DNA of 16,734 bases from Actinobacteria bacterium UBA5975 (GTDB lineage Bacteria; Actinomycetota; Actinomycetes; Nanopelagicales; Nanopelagicaceae), in contig DJBN01000064.1 in assembly GCA_002430075.1 (NCBI GenBank), positions 2,538 through 19,271 of the forward strand, read 5' to 3'. The position numbers were made by a program, and so were the translations under genes. Of this stretch, positions 7,058 to 14,823 are shown one piece after another; the first letter of the stretch is position 1; every line of letters begins with the position of its first letter. The notes under the pieces were generated by a model. It ran no database searches, had not been told where the DNA came from, and was given only the letters and a program-made list of their open reading frames with translations.

Positions 7058-7918
7058 ATGACATTGCCACCAAATTTCTCACAGGCAGTTGATCTGAGTT
7101 CTCTTGGCAAGCCAGCACCCGATCTCTCTTCACCGATGCCTGGCATTGAGGTAACTCCTCAAAATCTACAGGCTGAGATACTTCCTCTTTCAGAGACCAA
7201 ACCTGTCGTTGTTCTTTGCTGGACTCCGCGTTCTACAGAATCTATTGAACTACTTCGCACATTAGGAAAACTTGAAGGCGAAGGCGAAAGCTCTTGGGTA
7301 CTGACCCGCGTTAACATTGACGAGCAAGCCTCCGTAGCGAAGGCGCTACAGGTGCGCGCTGTTCCATACGGAGTAGTTTTCATCGGGGGACAAGCAATTC
7401 CCTTTCTTGAACAAGCACTTACAGAAACACAGTTGCGCGAAGTTATTACAAAGATTCTTACCGTTGCCGCCCAACAAGGCATTGGTGATGCACCAGTCGA
7501 GCAGACCGAACCTGAAGAAGATGAAGCACTTGCAGCCCTTGATCAAGGCGATTACGAAACTGCAGAGGCTGCATATAAACGCTTACTTGCACGCAAACCA
7601 AATGATAATTACGCAAAGCTTGGTCTTGCCCAAGTGCAACTTCTTAGGCGCACACATGGAGTCGATGCAGCTAAGGTGATGGAAGATGCCATCAAAAACC
7701 CTGACAATATTGATATTCAAATTCAATGTGCAGATGTCGAAGTAATGAGCGGCTATCTAGAACCAGCTTTTGAGCGCTTGCTTCGCCTTTTACTTGTCTT
7801 GCACGGCGATGAGCAGAAGATTGTTAAAGACAGACTTCTCGAGCTCTTTGCGCTGGCAGATCCTGCAGATCCACGCGTCATTAAGGCTCGAACCCAGCTT
7901 GCGAACGCCCTTTTCTAA
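7058..7918 (+). CDS. Thioredoxin-fold/TPR protein, YbbN (CnoX)-like, without redox cysteines
   Basis: This 286-residue cytoplasmic protein has a disordered start (1-30), a thioredoxin-like domain (about 31-135), an acidic linker (TEPEEDE, 150-156) and TPR-like helical repeats (about 157-286). It matches the architecture of the co-chaperone YbbN/CnoX. In the thioredoxin domain the active-site stretch reads CWTPRSTES. Aligned to WAPWCGPCK, both active-site cysteines become serine (Ser59, Ser62), while the cis-proline is kept (Pro103 in VRAVPYG). It therefore cannot act as a disulfide reductase and probably serves as a binding module, as in other actinobacterial homologues. Its stop overlaps the MFS start by one base (TAATG), so the two are translationally coupled. 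Confidence 0.85.
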   Translation: MTLPPNFSQAVDLSSLGKPAPDLSSPMPGIEVTPQNLQAEILPLSETKPVVVLCWTPRSTESIELLRTLGKLEGEGESSWVLTRVNIDEQASVAKALQVRAVPYGVVFIGGQAIPFLEQALTETQLREVITKILTVAAQQGIGDAPVEQTEPEEDEALAALDQGDYETAEAAYKRLLARKPNDNYAKLGLAQVQLLRRTHGVDAAKVMEDAIKNPDNIDIQIQCADVEVMSGYLEPAFERLLRLLLVLHGDEQKIVKDRLLELFALADPADPRVIKARTQLANALF

Positions 7919-9123
7919 TGGGCCGAGATATTCACCATAAATTAGAGCAACGACTACTGCATCTACTTTTCTTTGCTTTCGGCTTCGTCATTATGGCTTG
8001 GGTTCCACGTTTTCCAGAAGTCAAAGCAAATCTAAATTTAGATAATGGTGCCTTTGGGTCGCTGATGAGCATGGGTTCAATCGGGGCATTCTTTGGCCTC
8101 TTAACCGTCGGCCATATCATCCATCGATTTGGCGCTGTAAAAGTGACGATTATATCAATTTTGATTCTAGTTATTTCTCTTGGCGTTCTTGTCCATATCC
8201 AATCTAGTTTTTTCTTTCTGATATTCAATATTGCATTTGGGTTTGGAATTACTGCAGTGCACGTTTCAATCAATAGCCAGGCATTTCACTATCTCGAACG
8301 CAGTGGCCGCAATCTTGTGACCAGCGCTGCGGGATATTGGAGCGCAGGGGCTCTTGCCACAGCAATTGTTTCTGGTCTTCTTGTCAACCATGTGTCACTC
8401 GCAAGACATATTGACATTCTCTCTCTAGTCACTGGTATTACCATGATTTCTATCGTGCTCAGCCTTCGTCCAGTTCTGCTTACGGCAAATGAAAATTCTG
8501 AAAGCGCCTATTCGATAAAAGAAATTTTCACCTCTTTTCATATCGATTGGCCCGTTAGCCTTGGAATGGCCTGTGCTATCTACTTAGAGTTTGCAGTGGG
8601 GGATTGGGGAACAATCTTTACCAAAGACCGTCTCGATATTAACGCTGGTCTTAGTACTGCCCCTTACATCGTCTTTACAGCGATGATGATCTTCGGTCGG
8701 CTTCTGATTCACCGCTTGCTTCCCTTGGCCCCTCTTCACTTATGGGTCAAGAGAGCAGCCCTTGTGGCCGGAATCGGATTTGGGGGCTGCATCATCGTTG
8801 CAACCCATCTTCCTCTTGCCTACAAGTGGTGGTCATATGGACTCTTTATCCTTGCCTTCTTCGCCGCAGGGCTTGGATCTTCTTTCCTGGGACCATCCTT
8901 CTTCGCCGCAGCAGATAGCCGTTCGACAATGCCCAGCGCCGTTGTTGTTGGGCAATTTGGAGTCCTTAATAGCGTTCTTCTCTTTGGAATTAAATGGATC
9001 GTCGCATGGACGATTCAGTTCACAGGATCCATGGCCCTTGCAATGATGATTCCAACGCTGCTGATGCTTTCAACAGTCTTCTTTATAGACTCATTGAAAC
9101 CTGGTACAAAAGCTAAGGTTTAA
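7918..9123 (+). CDS. MFS transporter (YbjJ/fucose permease-like)
   Basis: This 401-residue integral membrane protein has about twelve hydrophobic segments in two groups of six, split by a hydrophilic loop near 188-208. Landmarks are RLLHLLFFAFGFVIMAWVPRFPEVK (12-36), the loop-2/3 equivalent GHIIHRFGAVK (65-75), and LEFAVGDWGTIFTKDRL (223-239), matching the E...DW segment of the YbjJ-like branch. The substrate is unknown; relatives include sugar transporters and putative effluxers. It is the last gene of the operon begun by the DUF4032 protein, starting on the last base of the upstream stop. Its own stop lies one base from the stop of the convergent aceE, leaving no intergenic terminator. Confidence 0.87.
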   Translation: MGRDIHHKLEQRLLHLLFFAFGFVIMAWVPRFPEVKANLNLDNGAFGSLMSMGSIGAFFGLLTVGHIIHRFGAVKVTIISILILVISLGVLVHIQSSFFFLIFNIAFGFGITAVHVSINSQAFHYLERSGRNLVTSAAGYWSAGALATAIVSGLLVNHVSLARHIDILSLVTGITMISIVLSLRPVLLTANENSESAYSIKEIFTSFHIDWPVSLGMACAIYLEFAVGDWGTIFTKDRLDINAGLSTAPYIVFTAMMIFGRLLIHRLLPLAPLHLWVKRAALVAGIGFGGCIIVATHLPLAYKWWSYGLFILAFFAAGLGSSFLGPSFFAAADSRSTMPSAVVVGQFGVLNSVLLFGIKWIVAWTIQFTGSMALAMMIPTLLMLSTVFFIDSLKPGTKAKV

Positions 9124-9124
9124 C

Positions 9125-11845
9125 TCAGCCCGAACCTTCTGTATTGCCAGCTTCGGCTGCGTTGATGTCAAAAATTCTGTACTTATCAATCGCTTCTTGA
9201 ACTACAGAATCCTTGACTTCACCAGCTTTAGCAAGTTCGGCAAGGGTAGCTACAACGATTGATTCAGCATCGACCTTGAAGTGGCGACGTAGCGCGCCAC
9301 GAGTATCTGAAAGTCCAAATCCATCTGTTCCAAGTGAATGGAAAGCGTTAGGCACCCACGGAGCAATCTGATCCTGGACAGCGCGCATAAAGTCAGAGAC
9401 TGCGATGACTGGGCCATCTGTTCCCTTGAGCTTGTTATGAACATAGGCACTCTTCTTATCCTTTGGATTGAGCATGTTGTGACGATCGACTGCTAGCCCA
9501 TCGCGACGAAGTTCATTCCATGACGTTACCGACCAGACTGAAGCTGCTACGCCCCAATCTTCTTGCAGTAACTTCTGCGCCTTAAGCGCCCAATTCACAC
9601 CAACGCCTGATGCAAGAATCTGTGCATTTTTCTTACGTTGACGAGATGCCCCAGAGTAGAGATAGATTCCCTTGAGCAGACCTTCGAGATCGAGGTTATC
9701 TGGTTCTGCTGGCTGCATGTATGGCTCGTTATAGATAGTGATGTAGTAATAAATATTTTCGCTATCTTCTCCATACATACGGCGAAGTCCATCTTTAAAG
9801 ATATGGCCGACTTCGTAAGCGAATGCAGGATCATAAGAAACAACAGCTGGATTGGTGGCCGCTAATAGGTGCGAATGGCCATCTTCATGCTGCAAACCTT
9901 CTCCATTGAGCGTCGTGCGTCCTGCCGTTGCGCCCAATACAAAGCCGCGAACCAATTGGTCGGCCGCTGCCCAGAAGGCATCTCCTGTGCGCTGGAATCC
10001 AAACATTGAATAGAAGATATAGATAGGAATCATTGGTTCATCGTGGGTTGAATATGAAGATCCAACTGCGGTAAAGGAGGCCACAGATCCTGCTTCATTA
10101 ATACCTTCATGCAAGATCACGCCAGATGTTGATTCTTTATAGGACAACATCAATTCGCGGTCTACAGCCAAATATTGCTGACCATGAGGTGAGTAAATCT
10201 TTAGCGATGGGAAGAGTGAATCAAGGCCAAACGTACGAGCCTCATCAGGAATAATCGGAACAATTCGGCTTCCGAGCCCGGGATCTTTCACAAGATCTTT
10301 CAACATACGAACAAATGCCATCGTTGTTGCTATCTCTTGTTGGCCAGATCCGCGTCGAGCTGATTCATATGCTTCATCTGCAGGCTGCGGAAGTGGGCGA
10401 GAGACTTTGCGACGGCTTGGAATAGATCCACCGAGTTCGCGACGACGCTCTTCGAGGTATTTCATCTCAGGAGAATCTGCAGTTGGGCGGTAGTAAGAAG
10501 GTGTGTACTTATCAAGCTTGTCATCCGTCAAAGGAATCTGCAGGCGATCCCGAAATTCCATGATGTCTTCAAGAGCCATCTTCTTCATCTGGTGCGTTGA
10601 ATTTCGTCCTTCAAAGTGCGAACCAAGAGTCCAACCCTTAACCGTCTTAGCCAAGATAACTGTTGGTCGACCATTCTTTTCTGATGCAGCTGTGTAGGCG
10701 GCAAAGAGTTTGCGATAGTCGTGGCCTCCGCGCTTGAGTCCCCAGACTTGATCATCTGACCAATTAGCAACCATCGCGGCTGTGCGTGGGTCACGACCAA
10801 AGAAGTGCTCGCGCACGAAGGCTCCGCTTTCTGCCTTAAATGTTTGGTAATCACCATCAAGAGTTGTATTCATGATATTTACAAGTGCGCCTTCGCGATC
10901 TTGAGCAAGTAGTGGATCCCATTCACGGCCCCACACAACCTTGATGACATTCCAGCCTGCTCCACCGAAGATAGATTCAAGCTCTTGAATAATCTTACCG
11001 TTTCCGCGTACTGGGCCATCAAGGCGCTGCAGATTACAATTCACAACAAAGGTTAAATTATCGAGATTTTCTCGCGCAGCTAAACCAATGGCGCCAAGTG
11101 TGTCGACCTCATCAATTTCACCATCACCCAGAAATGCCCAGACATTCTGATCGCTTGTATCTTTAAATCCGCGATTTTGAAGGTAACGGTTATACCGTGC
11201 TTGATAAATTGCATTGATTGGCCCGATACCCATTGACACTGTTGGGAATTGCCAGAAGTCAGGCATTAAACGTGGGTGCGGATATGACGACAACCCGCCA
11301 CCAGAATGTGAAAGTTCCTGACGGAATCCATCGAGTTGATGTTCGCTAAAACGACCTTCAAGAAACGCACGTGAATACATTCCGGGGCTTGCATGTCCCT
11401 GGAAGAAAATCTGATCTCCACCACCTGCATGGTCTTGCCCACGGAAGAAGTGGTTAAAGCCAACTTCATAGAGTGAAGCAGAAGATGCATAGGTTGAAAT
11501 ATGTCCACCCACGCCAATTCCTGGTCGCTGTGCACGGTGTACCAAGATGGCAGCATTCCAACGAACATAGGCACGGATACGGCGTTCTAAATCTTCATCA
11601 CCTGGAAATTGCGGTTCATTCTCTGGAGAAATTGTGTTGATGTAATCGGTTGTGCGAAGGGCTGGAAGACCAATCTGCTTCTCGTGAGCTCTCTTTAGAA
11701 GTGAGAGCATCAAATAACGAGCACGTACCGGACCTGCCGCATCGAGTGCTGCATCGAAGGATGCCTGCCATTCAGCCGTCTCAGAAGGATCTGTATCTAC
11801 GAGTTGGTCGATAATCTGATCAGGAGATTCAGCGAATTCGGTCAT
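9125..11845 (-). CDS. aceE: Pyruvate dehydrogenase E1 component, homodimeric type
   Basis: The 906-residue thiamine diphosphate enzyme decarboxylates pyruvate and passes the acetyl group to the lipoyl E2 of the pyruvate dehydrogenase complex. Its length is close to E. coli AceE (887). The ThDP/Mg motif runs from GDGEID (240-245) to NCN (269-271). [16 protein letters not shown] carries the histidine (His418) equivalent to the E. coli active-site loop His407. The central domain has HEGINEAGS, with the catalytic glutamate, and [23 protein letters not shown] is also typical. It stands alone on the minus strand; E2 and E3 are not in the window. The start at 11845 lacks a Shine-Dalgarno and has a good leaderless-type promoter. 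It is divergent from DUF3052-AhpE, as in M. tuberculosis (from memory). Confidence 0.97.
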   Translation of the reverse strand: MTEFAESPDQIIDQLVDTDPSETAEWQASFDAALDAAGPVRARYLMLSLLKRAHEKQIGLPALRTTDYINTISPENEPQFPGDEDLERRIRAYVRWNAAILVHRAQRPGIGVGGHISTYASSASLYEVGFNHFFRGQDHAGGGDQIFFQGHASPGMYSRAFLEGRFSEHQLDGFRQELSHSGGGLSSYPHPRLMPDFWQFPTVSMGIGPINAIYQARYNRYLQNRGFKDTSDQNVWAFLGDGEIDEVDTLGAIGLAARENLDNLTFVVNCNLQRLDGPVRGNGKIIQELESIFGGAGWNVIKVVWGREWDPLLAQDREGALVNIMNTTLDGDYQTFKAESGAFVREHFFGRDPRTAAMVANWSDDQVWGLKRGGHDYRKLFAAYTAASEKNGRPTVILAKTVKGWTLGSHFEGRNSTHQMKKMALEDIMEFRDRLQIPLTDDKLDKYTPSYYRPTADSPEMKYLEERRRELGGSIPSRRKVSRPLPQPADEAYESARRGSGQQEIATTMAFVRMLKDLVKDPGLGSRIVPIIPDEARTFGLDSLFPSLKIYSPHGQQYLAVDRELMLSYKESTSGVILHEGINEAGSVASFTAVGSSYSTHDEPMIPIYIFYSMFGFQRTGDAFWAAADQLVRGFVLGATAGRTTLNGEGLQHEDGHSHLLAATNPAVVSYDPAFAYEVGHIFKDGLRRMYGEDSENIYYYITIYNEPYMQPAEPDNLDLEGLLKGIYLYSGASRQRKKNAQILASGVGVNWALKAQKLLQEDWGVAASVWSVTSWNELRRDGLAVDRHNMLNPKDKKSAYVHNKLKGTDGPVIAVSDFMRAVQDQIAPWVPNAFHSLGTDGFGLSDTRGALRRHFKVDAESIVVATLAELAKAGEVKDSVVQEAIDKYRIFDINAAEAGNTEGSG

Positions 11846-11851
11846 GGTCGT

Positions 11852-11880
11852 ATTCTCGCGCCAAAGGGGTGTCAGCGCAA
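11852..11880 (-). promoter_or_regulatory. Candidate leaderless promoter of aceE
   Basis: Reading on the minus strand: TTGCGC (11880-11875), a 17-base spacer, GAGAAT (11857-11852), six bases, then ATG at 11845. There is no ribosome binding site between. A run of T (minus strand) lies just upstream of the -35 and may act as an UP-like element. Confidence 0.5.
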
Positions 11881-11950
11881 AAAAATACGCCTCAGTCTCG
11901 AAAAAACCCTTGTAAATATCGCTTCTTTCGGTTGGACTTATCCCGTGGCA

Positions 11951-12337
11951 ATGCGCATGGGTTTTGCTAAAGGAGAACTGGTCCTCGAGGTGGGACAGAG
12001 GGCAGATTGTGATGCCGCTCTCCGCGAGGCAATCATGGAAATTACCGGCACAACATTTCTTGAAGGCAGCACCACGGATGTTGTTGATGCTGTTCTTCTC
12101 TGGTTCCGTGAAGATGATGGCGATCTTGTTGATGAATTAATGGATGCGATGACCTATCTTTCCGAGTCAGGACCTATCTGGGTCTTAACTCCCAAGGTCG
12201 GCCGCGATGGCCATGTTGAACCAAGTGATATTCAAGATGCAGCCCCCACCTGTGGTCTTAGCCAAACAACTTCCATTGCAGTCGCTCCCGATTGGACTGC
12301 AACCCGCCTGGTGGCACGTAAGGCTGGCAAGCGATAG
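11951..12337 (+). CDS. DUF3052 family protein
   Basis: This is a 128-residue soluble protein of the actinobacterial DUF3052 family. The conserved run is [13 protein letters not shown], then [23 protein letters not shown] (44-66) and [20 protein letters not shown] (75-94), ending [13 protein letters not shown]. From memory it corresponds to Rv2239c in M. tuberculosis, which likewise sits between ahpE and aceE. The reading frame is open much further upstream, into the aceE promoter and beyond, but residues before the ATG at 11951 look like read-through of non-coding DNA. GTG at 11945 and ATG at 11957 are alternatives, since there is no Shine-Dalgarno to decide. The biochemical role is unknown; the link to AceE and peroxiredoxin is positional only. 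Confidence 0.87.
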   Translation: MRMGFAKGELVLEVGQRADCDAALREAIMEITGTTFLEGSTTDVVDAVLLWFREDDGDLVDELMDAMTYLSESGPIWVLTPKVGRDGHVEPSDIQDAAPTCGLSQTTSIAVAPDWTATRLVARKAGKR

Positions 12338-12340
12338 ATT
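12335..12340 (+). promoter_or_regulatory. Candidate leaderless -10 of the peroxiredoxin gene
   Basis: TAGATT lies six bases before the ATG at 12347; its first three bases are the stop codon of the DUF3052 gene. No ribosome binding site precedes the start and no convincing -35 is visible, so a promoter here is only suggested. Confidence 0.35.
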
Positions 12341-12346
12341 CGCGCA

Positions 12347-12805
12347 ATGACAATCACCGTTGGTCAAGCCGCACCAGATTTCGAATTAAAAGATCAGCAC
12401 AGCAATAAAGTTTCTCTCTCATCTTTTAAGGGAGAGAAGAACGTAGTTATTCTCTTTATTCCATTCTCTTTCACCGGCACATGCACAGGCGAACTCTGCG
12501 CAATCCGTGATGATTTGGCGCCATTCCAAAACGAGAACGTTCAAGTGCTTGCAATCTCTTGCGACTCAATGCACACCCAGCGAATCTTCGCCGAACAAGA
12601 AGGTTATAAGTTCCCAGTTCTTGCAGACTTCTGGCCACATGGTGCAACGGCACAGTCATATGGAATTTTCAATGAAGATATTGGTTGCGCAATGCGCGGA
12701 ACTTTCATAATTGATAAAGAAGGAATCGTTCGCTGGACCGTTGTAAATGGCCTTGGCGATGCTCGCAATATCGGTGATTACAAAGCAGCTATCGCAGCCC
12801 TTTAA
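12347..12805 (+). CDS. AhpE-like peroxiredoxin
   Basis: This 152-residue cytoplasmic peroxidase reduces hydroperoxides through a peroxidatic cysteine. The start VGQAAPDFELKDQ, the active-site loop PFSFTGTC (Pro39, Thr43, Cys46) and FPVLADFWPHGATAQSYGIFNE (89-110), followed by RGTFIIDKEGIVR, closely match M. tuberculosis AhpE. Unlike AhpE, recalled as CQGELDQLRD at this place, this protein has a second cysteine five residues on (Cys51, CTGELC). That is the spacing used by PrxQ/BCP enzymes for an intrahelical disulfide. Cys72 and Cys114 are extra. It lies nine bases after DUF3052 on the same strand, and may be co-transcribed with it or use its own promoter (TAGATT). The reductant is not encoded nearby. 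Confidence 0.92.
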   Translation: MTITVGQAAPDFELKDQHSNKVSLSSFKGEKNVVILFIPFSFTGTCTGELCAIRDDLAPFQNENVQVLAISCDSMHTQRIFAEQEGYKFPVLADFWPHGATAQSYGIFNEDIGCAMRGTFIIDKEGIVRWTVVNGLGDARNIGDYKAAIAAL

Positions 12806-12817
12806 ATCACGCACGAT

Positions 12818-12847
12818 TTTCCATCTTTCGCGTAAGTAAAGTACTAT
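12818..12847 (+). promoter_or_regulatory. Candidate promoter of tRNA-Val
   Basis: TTTCCA (12818-12823), an 18-base spacer and TACTAT (12842-12847) place a start site near 12854, about 13 bases before the tRNA. Matches are four of six in each hexamer. Confidence 0.4.
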
Positions 12848-12866
12848 TCGCGAGCAGTACATAGCC

Positions 12867-12938
12867 GGGTGGCTAGCTCAGTGGTAGAGCGCCTCGTTTA
12901 CACCGAGGATGTCGGGGGTTCGAAACCCTCGCCGCCCA
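12867..12938 (+). tRNA. tRNA-Val (anticodon UAC)
   Basis: A full cloverleaf of 72 bases is visible. The acceptor stem pairs GGGTGGC with GCCGCCC (one G-T pair). The D arm is GCTC-AGTGGTA-GAGC. The anticodon stem pairs CCTCG (12892-12896) with CGAGG (12904-12908) around loop TTTACAC, with anticodon TAC at 12899-12901. The T arm is GGGGG-TTCGAAA-CCCTC. The discriminator base is A at 12938, followed by CAA, so the CCA end is not encoded. UAC reads GUA and GUG valine codons. It stands alone between the peroxiredoxin gene and the convergent metallopeptidase gene. Confidence 0.96.
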
Positions 12939-12965
12939 CAAATTGCCTGATTCTGATGTCTTAAC

Positions 12966-14198
12966 TCATTTACCAGCAAAGACATCTTGAAGTCGCAAAG
13001 TAGTGCCGGGTAAAACCTGGTTTATATCAGCAGGATATTTGCTAAGCCGTTGATAAAAGTCACTAACAGTCATTTTAAAGATATTTGTAAAGGCTTTATG
13101 CCAATCACTTTCCTTTGATTTTTCAAGCGTAAAATCTTTCAGAATCATTCCGAAGGCTCTGGCTTCTGAGATACCTTGCTTCTGTAATTCTTTGGCAAGA
13201 GCTAAGACCATGAAGGCGGAAGAACCGTAATTCATATCAATTTGCTGCGATGTTTCATATTCTTCAAATAGCCCGGGATTACTGATAACAGATGCACTAA
13301 CTTCTGTCGAACCCGATCTAAAGTCACTTCTGCCATAATATTGCTGAGTATACATTTCCTCAATTGCTTTTGCGCCGCCTTCGCTGAACCATTTTGGCTG
13401 CATATTGTCTTTTGAAAGTGAAATTTGATATACATGGAAAGTCTCATGCACAATTACAGAGTAACGGTGCAAGTAATTGTATCTAAATTCATCTGAAGGT
13501 ATCTCTAAAACCATCCACCTATTTGATGGGCTGTTACCGGAAATAGACGACCCACTTGCATTAGGAATCACATCTCGAAATGGATTTTTTGTATTTCCAT
13601 TCCAAGCGTATATGTTCATGAATGGCTCTTTTAGAATTCTATTTATCTCGCCACTAATCGGGATTATTTCCCCAAGATTCTTCATAATAATCTTGAACTC
13701 TGCAATCCAATCTTCTGGCAAACTCTTATCTAAGTTGAATTTAAAGGAGAATTTTGGAGGAGGTTGAGCCGGGTTGGGTTTCGGAGTTGGTGTGGCATTC
13801 GCCCTAGCCGGTGGTTCTACTGTGGGGCTTCGCGTTACGGATGTAATTTGTTCAACGCGGAAACCAACGCCTGGACCGGATGAGAATTTTGGAGCACCAA
13901 CGGCATCTGCTAAATAGCGCCAAGGCTTGGGCAGTGATTTATTATTTTTTAATTTGAGAAACTTCGCAAAAAGTCCTTTACTCCCCATTACTTTCTTGCA
14001 TGAGATTCCGAAAGCATTTACTTGATATGAGCCCTTACGGAATTCAATTCCTACAATGGAGCTATTTTTGGTTACTTTAAAGTTTCCGCAACTTGGTGTC
14101 TGAGGTCCAGCGGCGATAGTCGAATTAGTCGATATCGGAATCAGAGTCAATGCCAATGAAAGCAGTATGACTCTTGCGGTCCTGCCCTTAAGTCTCAT
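12966..14198 (-). CDS. Secreted gluzincin-type metallopeptidase with unrecognised N-terminal domain
   Basis: This 410-residue exported protein has a signal peptide (basic MRLKGRTAR, hydrophobic VILLSLALTLIPIS, cleavage near 29-31). Residues 37-117 form a domain I do not recognise (KGSYQVNAFGISCKKVMG, Cys37 and Cys67, LPKPWRYLADAVGAPKF, SSGPGVGFRVEQI). A Pro-rich linker follows (124-149), then a peptidase-like domain. That domain has HETFH (His251, Glu252, His255) and WFSEGGAKAIEE, where Glu273 is the likely third zinc ligand, as in peptidase MA-like gluzincins. It probably acts outside the membrane; the substrate is unknown. A GTG at 14222 would add eight residues, but the ATG at 14198 gives a cleaner signal peptide and has a TACCAT six bases upstream. 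Hand-counted 60-base rows give 30-50% GC, below neighbouring genes, suggesting later acquisition. Confidence 0.75.
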   Translation of the reverse strand: MRLKGRTARVILLSLALTLIPISTNSTIAAGPQTPSCGNFKVTKNSSIVGIEFRKGSYQVNAFGISCKKVMGSKGLFAKFLKLKNNKSLPKPWRYLADAVGAPKFSSGPGVGFRVEQITSVTRSPTVEPPARANATPTPKPNPAQPPPKFSFKFNLDKSLPEDWIAEFKIIMKNLGEIIPISGEINRILKEPFMNIYAWNGNTKNPFRDVIPNASGSSISGNSPSNRWMVLEIPSDEFRYNYLHRYSVIVHETFHVYQISLSKDNMQPKWFSEGGAKAIEEMYTQQYYGRSDFRSGSTEVSASVISNPGLFEEYETSQQIDMNYGSSAFMVLALAKELQKQGISEARAFGMILKDFTLEKSKESDWHKAFTNIFKMTVSDFYQRLSKYPADINQVLPGTTLRLQDVFAGK

Positions 14199-14204
14199 TC
14201 TGAA

Positions 14205-14233
14205 ATGGTAAGTGTTGTCCACCTAAATGGGAA
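14205..14233 (-). promoter_or_regulatory. Candidate leaderless promoter of the metallopeptidase gene
   Basis: On the minus strand: TTCCCA (14233-14228), 17 bases, TACCAT (14210-14205), six bases, ATG at 14198. Each hexamer matches consensus at four of six. This supports the ATG over the upstream GTG at 14222. Confidence 0.4.
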
Positions 14234-14252
14234 CGGTTATGAGGTTTTCTTC

Positions 14253-14272
14253 GTAACTCGCACGTGAGTCAC
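14253..14272. repeat. Imperfect 20-base dyad between the DinB-like and metallopeptidase genes
   Basis: Arms GTAACTC (14253-14259) and GAGTCAC (14266-14272) flank GCACGT. As minus-strand RNA the arms pair over all seven positions with one G-U. It lies just upstream of the candidate metallopeptidase promoter, within the 100-base gap, so it could be an operator or a weak hairpin after the DinB-like gene. There is no U tract after it. Confidence 0.4.
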
Positions 14273-14322
14273 AGAAAATACATAAGAAGAAGGTATTGCC
14301 CTTGTGGGCCCAAAAAATGAAT

Positions 14323-14817
14323 TCAGTGCGATTTTTCCCAAGTCTCAAATGCCCATAAATCAATCTCGTCTAAATTGAGGACATCCATTTCATTGGCAGC
14401 CAGAATGTCTGAAATCTGCGCCCGGTGTTCTGTTGCGTGGTTTGTAGCCTGAGCCAAGATAGTCGAGGTCAAAAAAGTAGAGTCCTTTCCAAATCTCTTA
14501 AATGTTCGTATTTCCTCGGGAGTATTGCTCAGTTTGAGAAGTTGAGCATCTCGTTCTCTACAGATCGAAATCAATTCTTTAATACCCTGAGCTGTTGTTG
14601 GCGCCTCAAGCTCGTCGGAAAATTGTTGCTCAGTAATTCGAGAAATGAGGCGTGCTTCGGCAACCACAATATGGTGCGCAATTTTTCCAACAGTCCAATC
14701 TGGATTCCATGCTGAAAAATTGATTGCATCATCAGGCAATGCACTGACGATGTTGAGCATTTGGGAGTTTGCCCACCCCATGTGTCTAAAAGAACGTTCT
14801 ACCAATGGATTACTCAT
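14323..14817 (-). CDS. DinB-fold protein, putative metal-dependent enzyme
   Basis: This 164-residue four-helix-bundle protein is of the DinB/YfiT-like class. The metal-ligand pattern is visible: His48 or His49 in VGKIAHHIVVAE, then His127 and His131 in NHATEHRAQISDIL. The N-terminal SFRHMGWANSQML and SAWNPDWTVGKIAHH segments are typical. Family members include thiol-dependent S-transferases (bacillithiol or mycothiol) and many of unknown activity, so no substrate is assigned. The reading frame continues 51 codons upstream of 14817, but those residues are atypical; TACAGT lies six bases before the ATG at 14817. It is transcribed towards the metallopeptidase gene and may be read through into it, with a 100-base gap. 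Confidence 0.82.
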   Translation of the reverse strand: MSNPLVERSFRHMGWANSQMLNIVSALPDDAINFSAWNPDWTVGKIAHHIVVAEARLISRITEQQFSDELEAPTTAQGIKELISICRERDAQLLKLSNTPEEIRTFKRFGKDSTFLTSTILAQATNHATEHRAQISDILAANEMDVLNLDEIDLWAFETWEKSH

Positions 14818-14823
14818 GGAAAT

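Noticed and set aside
11804..11950. Open reading frame extending the DUF3052 gene 49 codons upstream, overlapping aceE
   Set aside because: The extra residues do not resemble family members, and the stretch covers the aceE promoter and start; the conserved sequence begins around [10 protein letters not shown].
12841..12860. Inverted repeat GTACT...AGTAC just upstream of tRNA-Val
   Set aside because: Five-base arms with a ten-base centre are expected by chance; it overlaps the tRNA promoter and has no other support.
12915..12938. tRNA-Val 3' end as an attachment site for a mobile element
   Set aside because: No second copy of the tRNA end was seen in the window and there is no integrase or other mobility gene.
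14292..14316. Possible terminator GCCC-TTGT-GGGC after the DinB-like gene
   Set aside because: The stem is only four base pairs and the T tract (minus strand) comes before the stem, not after it, so it is the wrong order for an intrinsic terminator.
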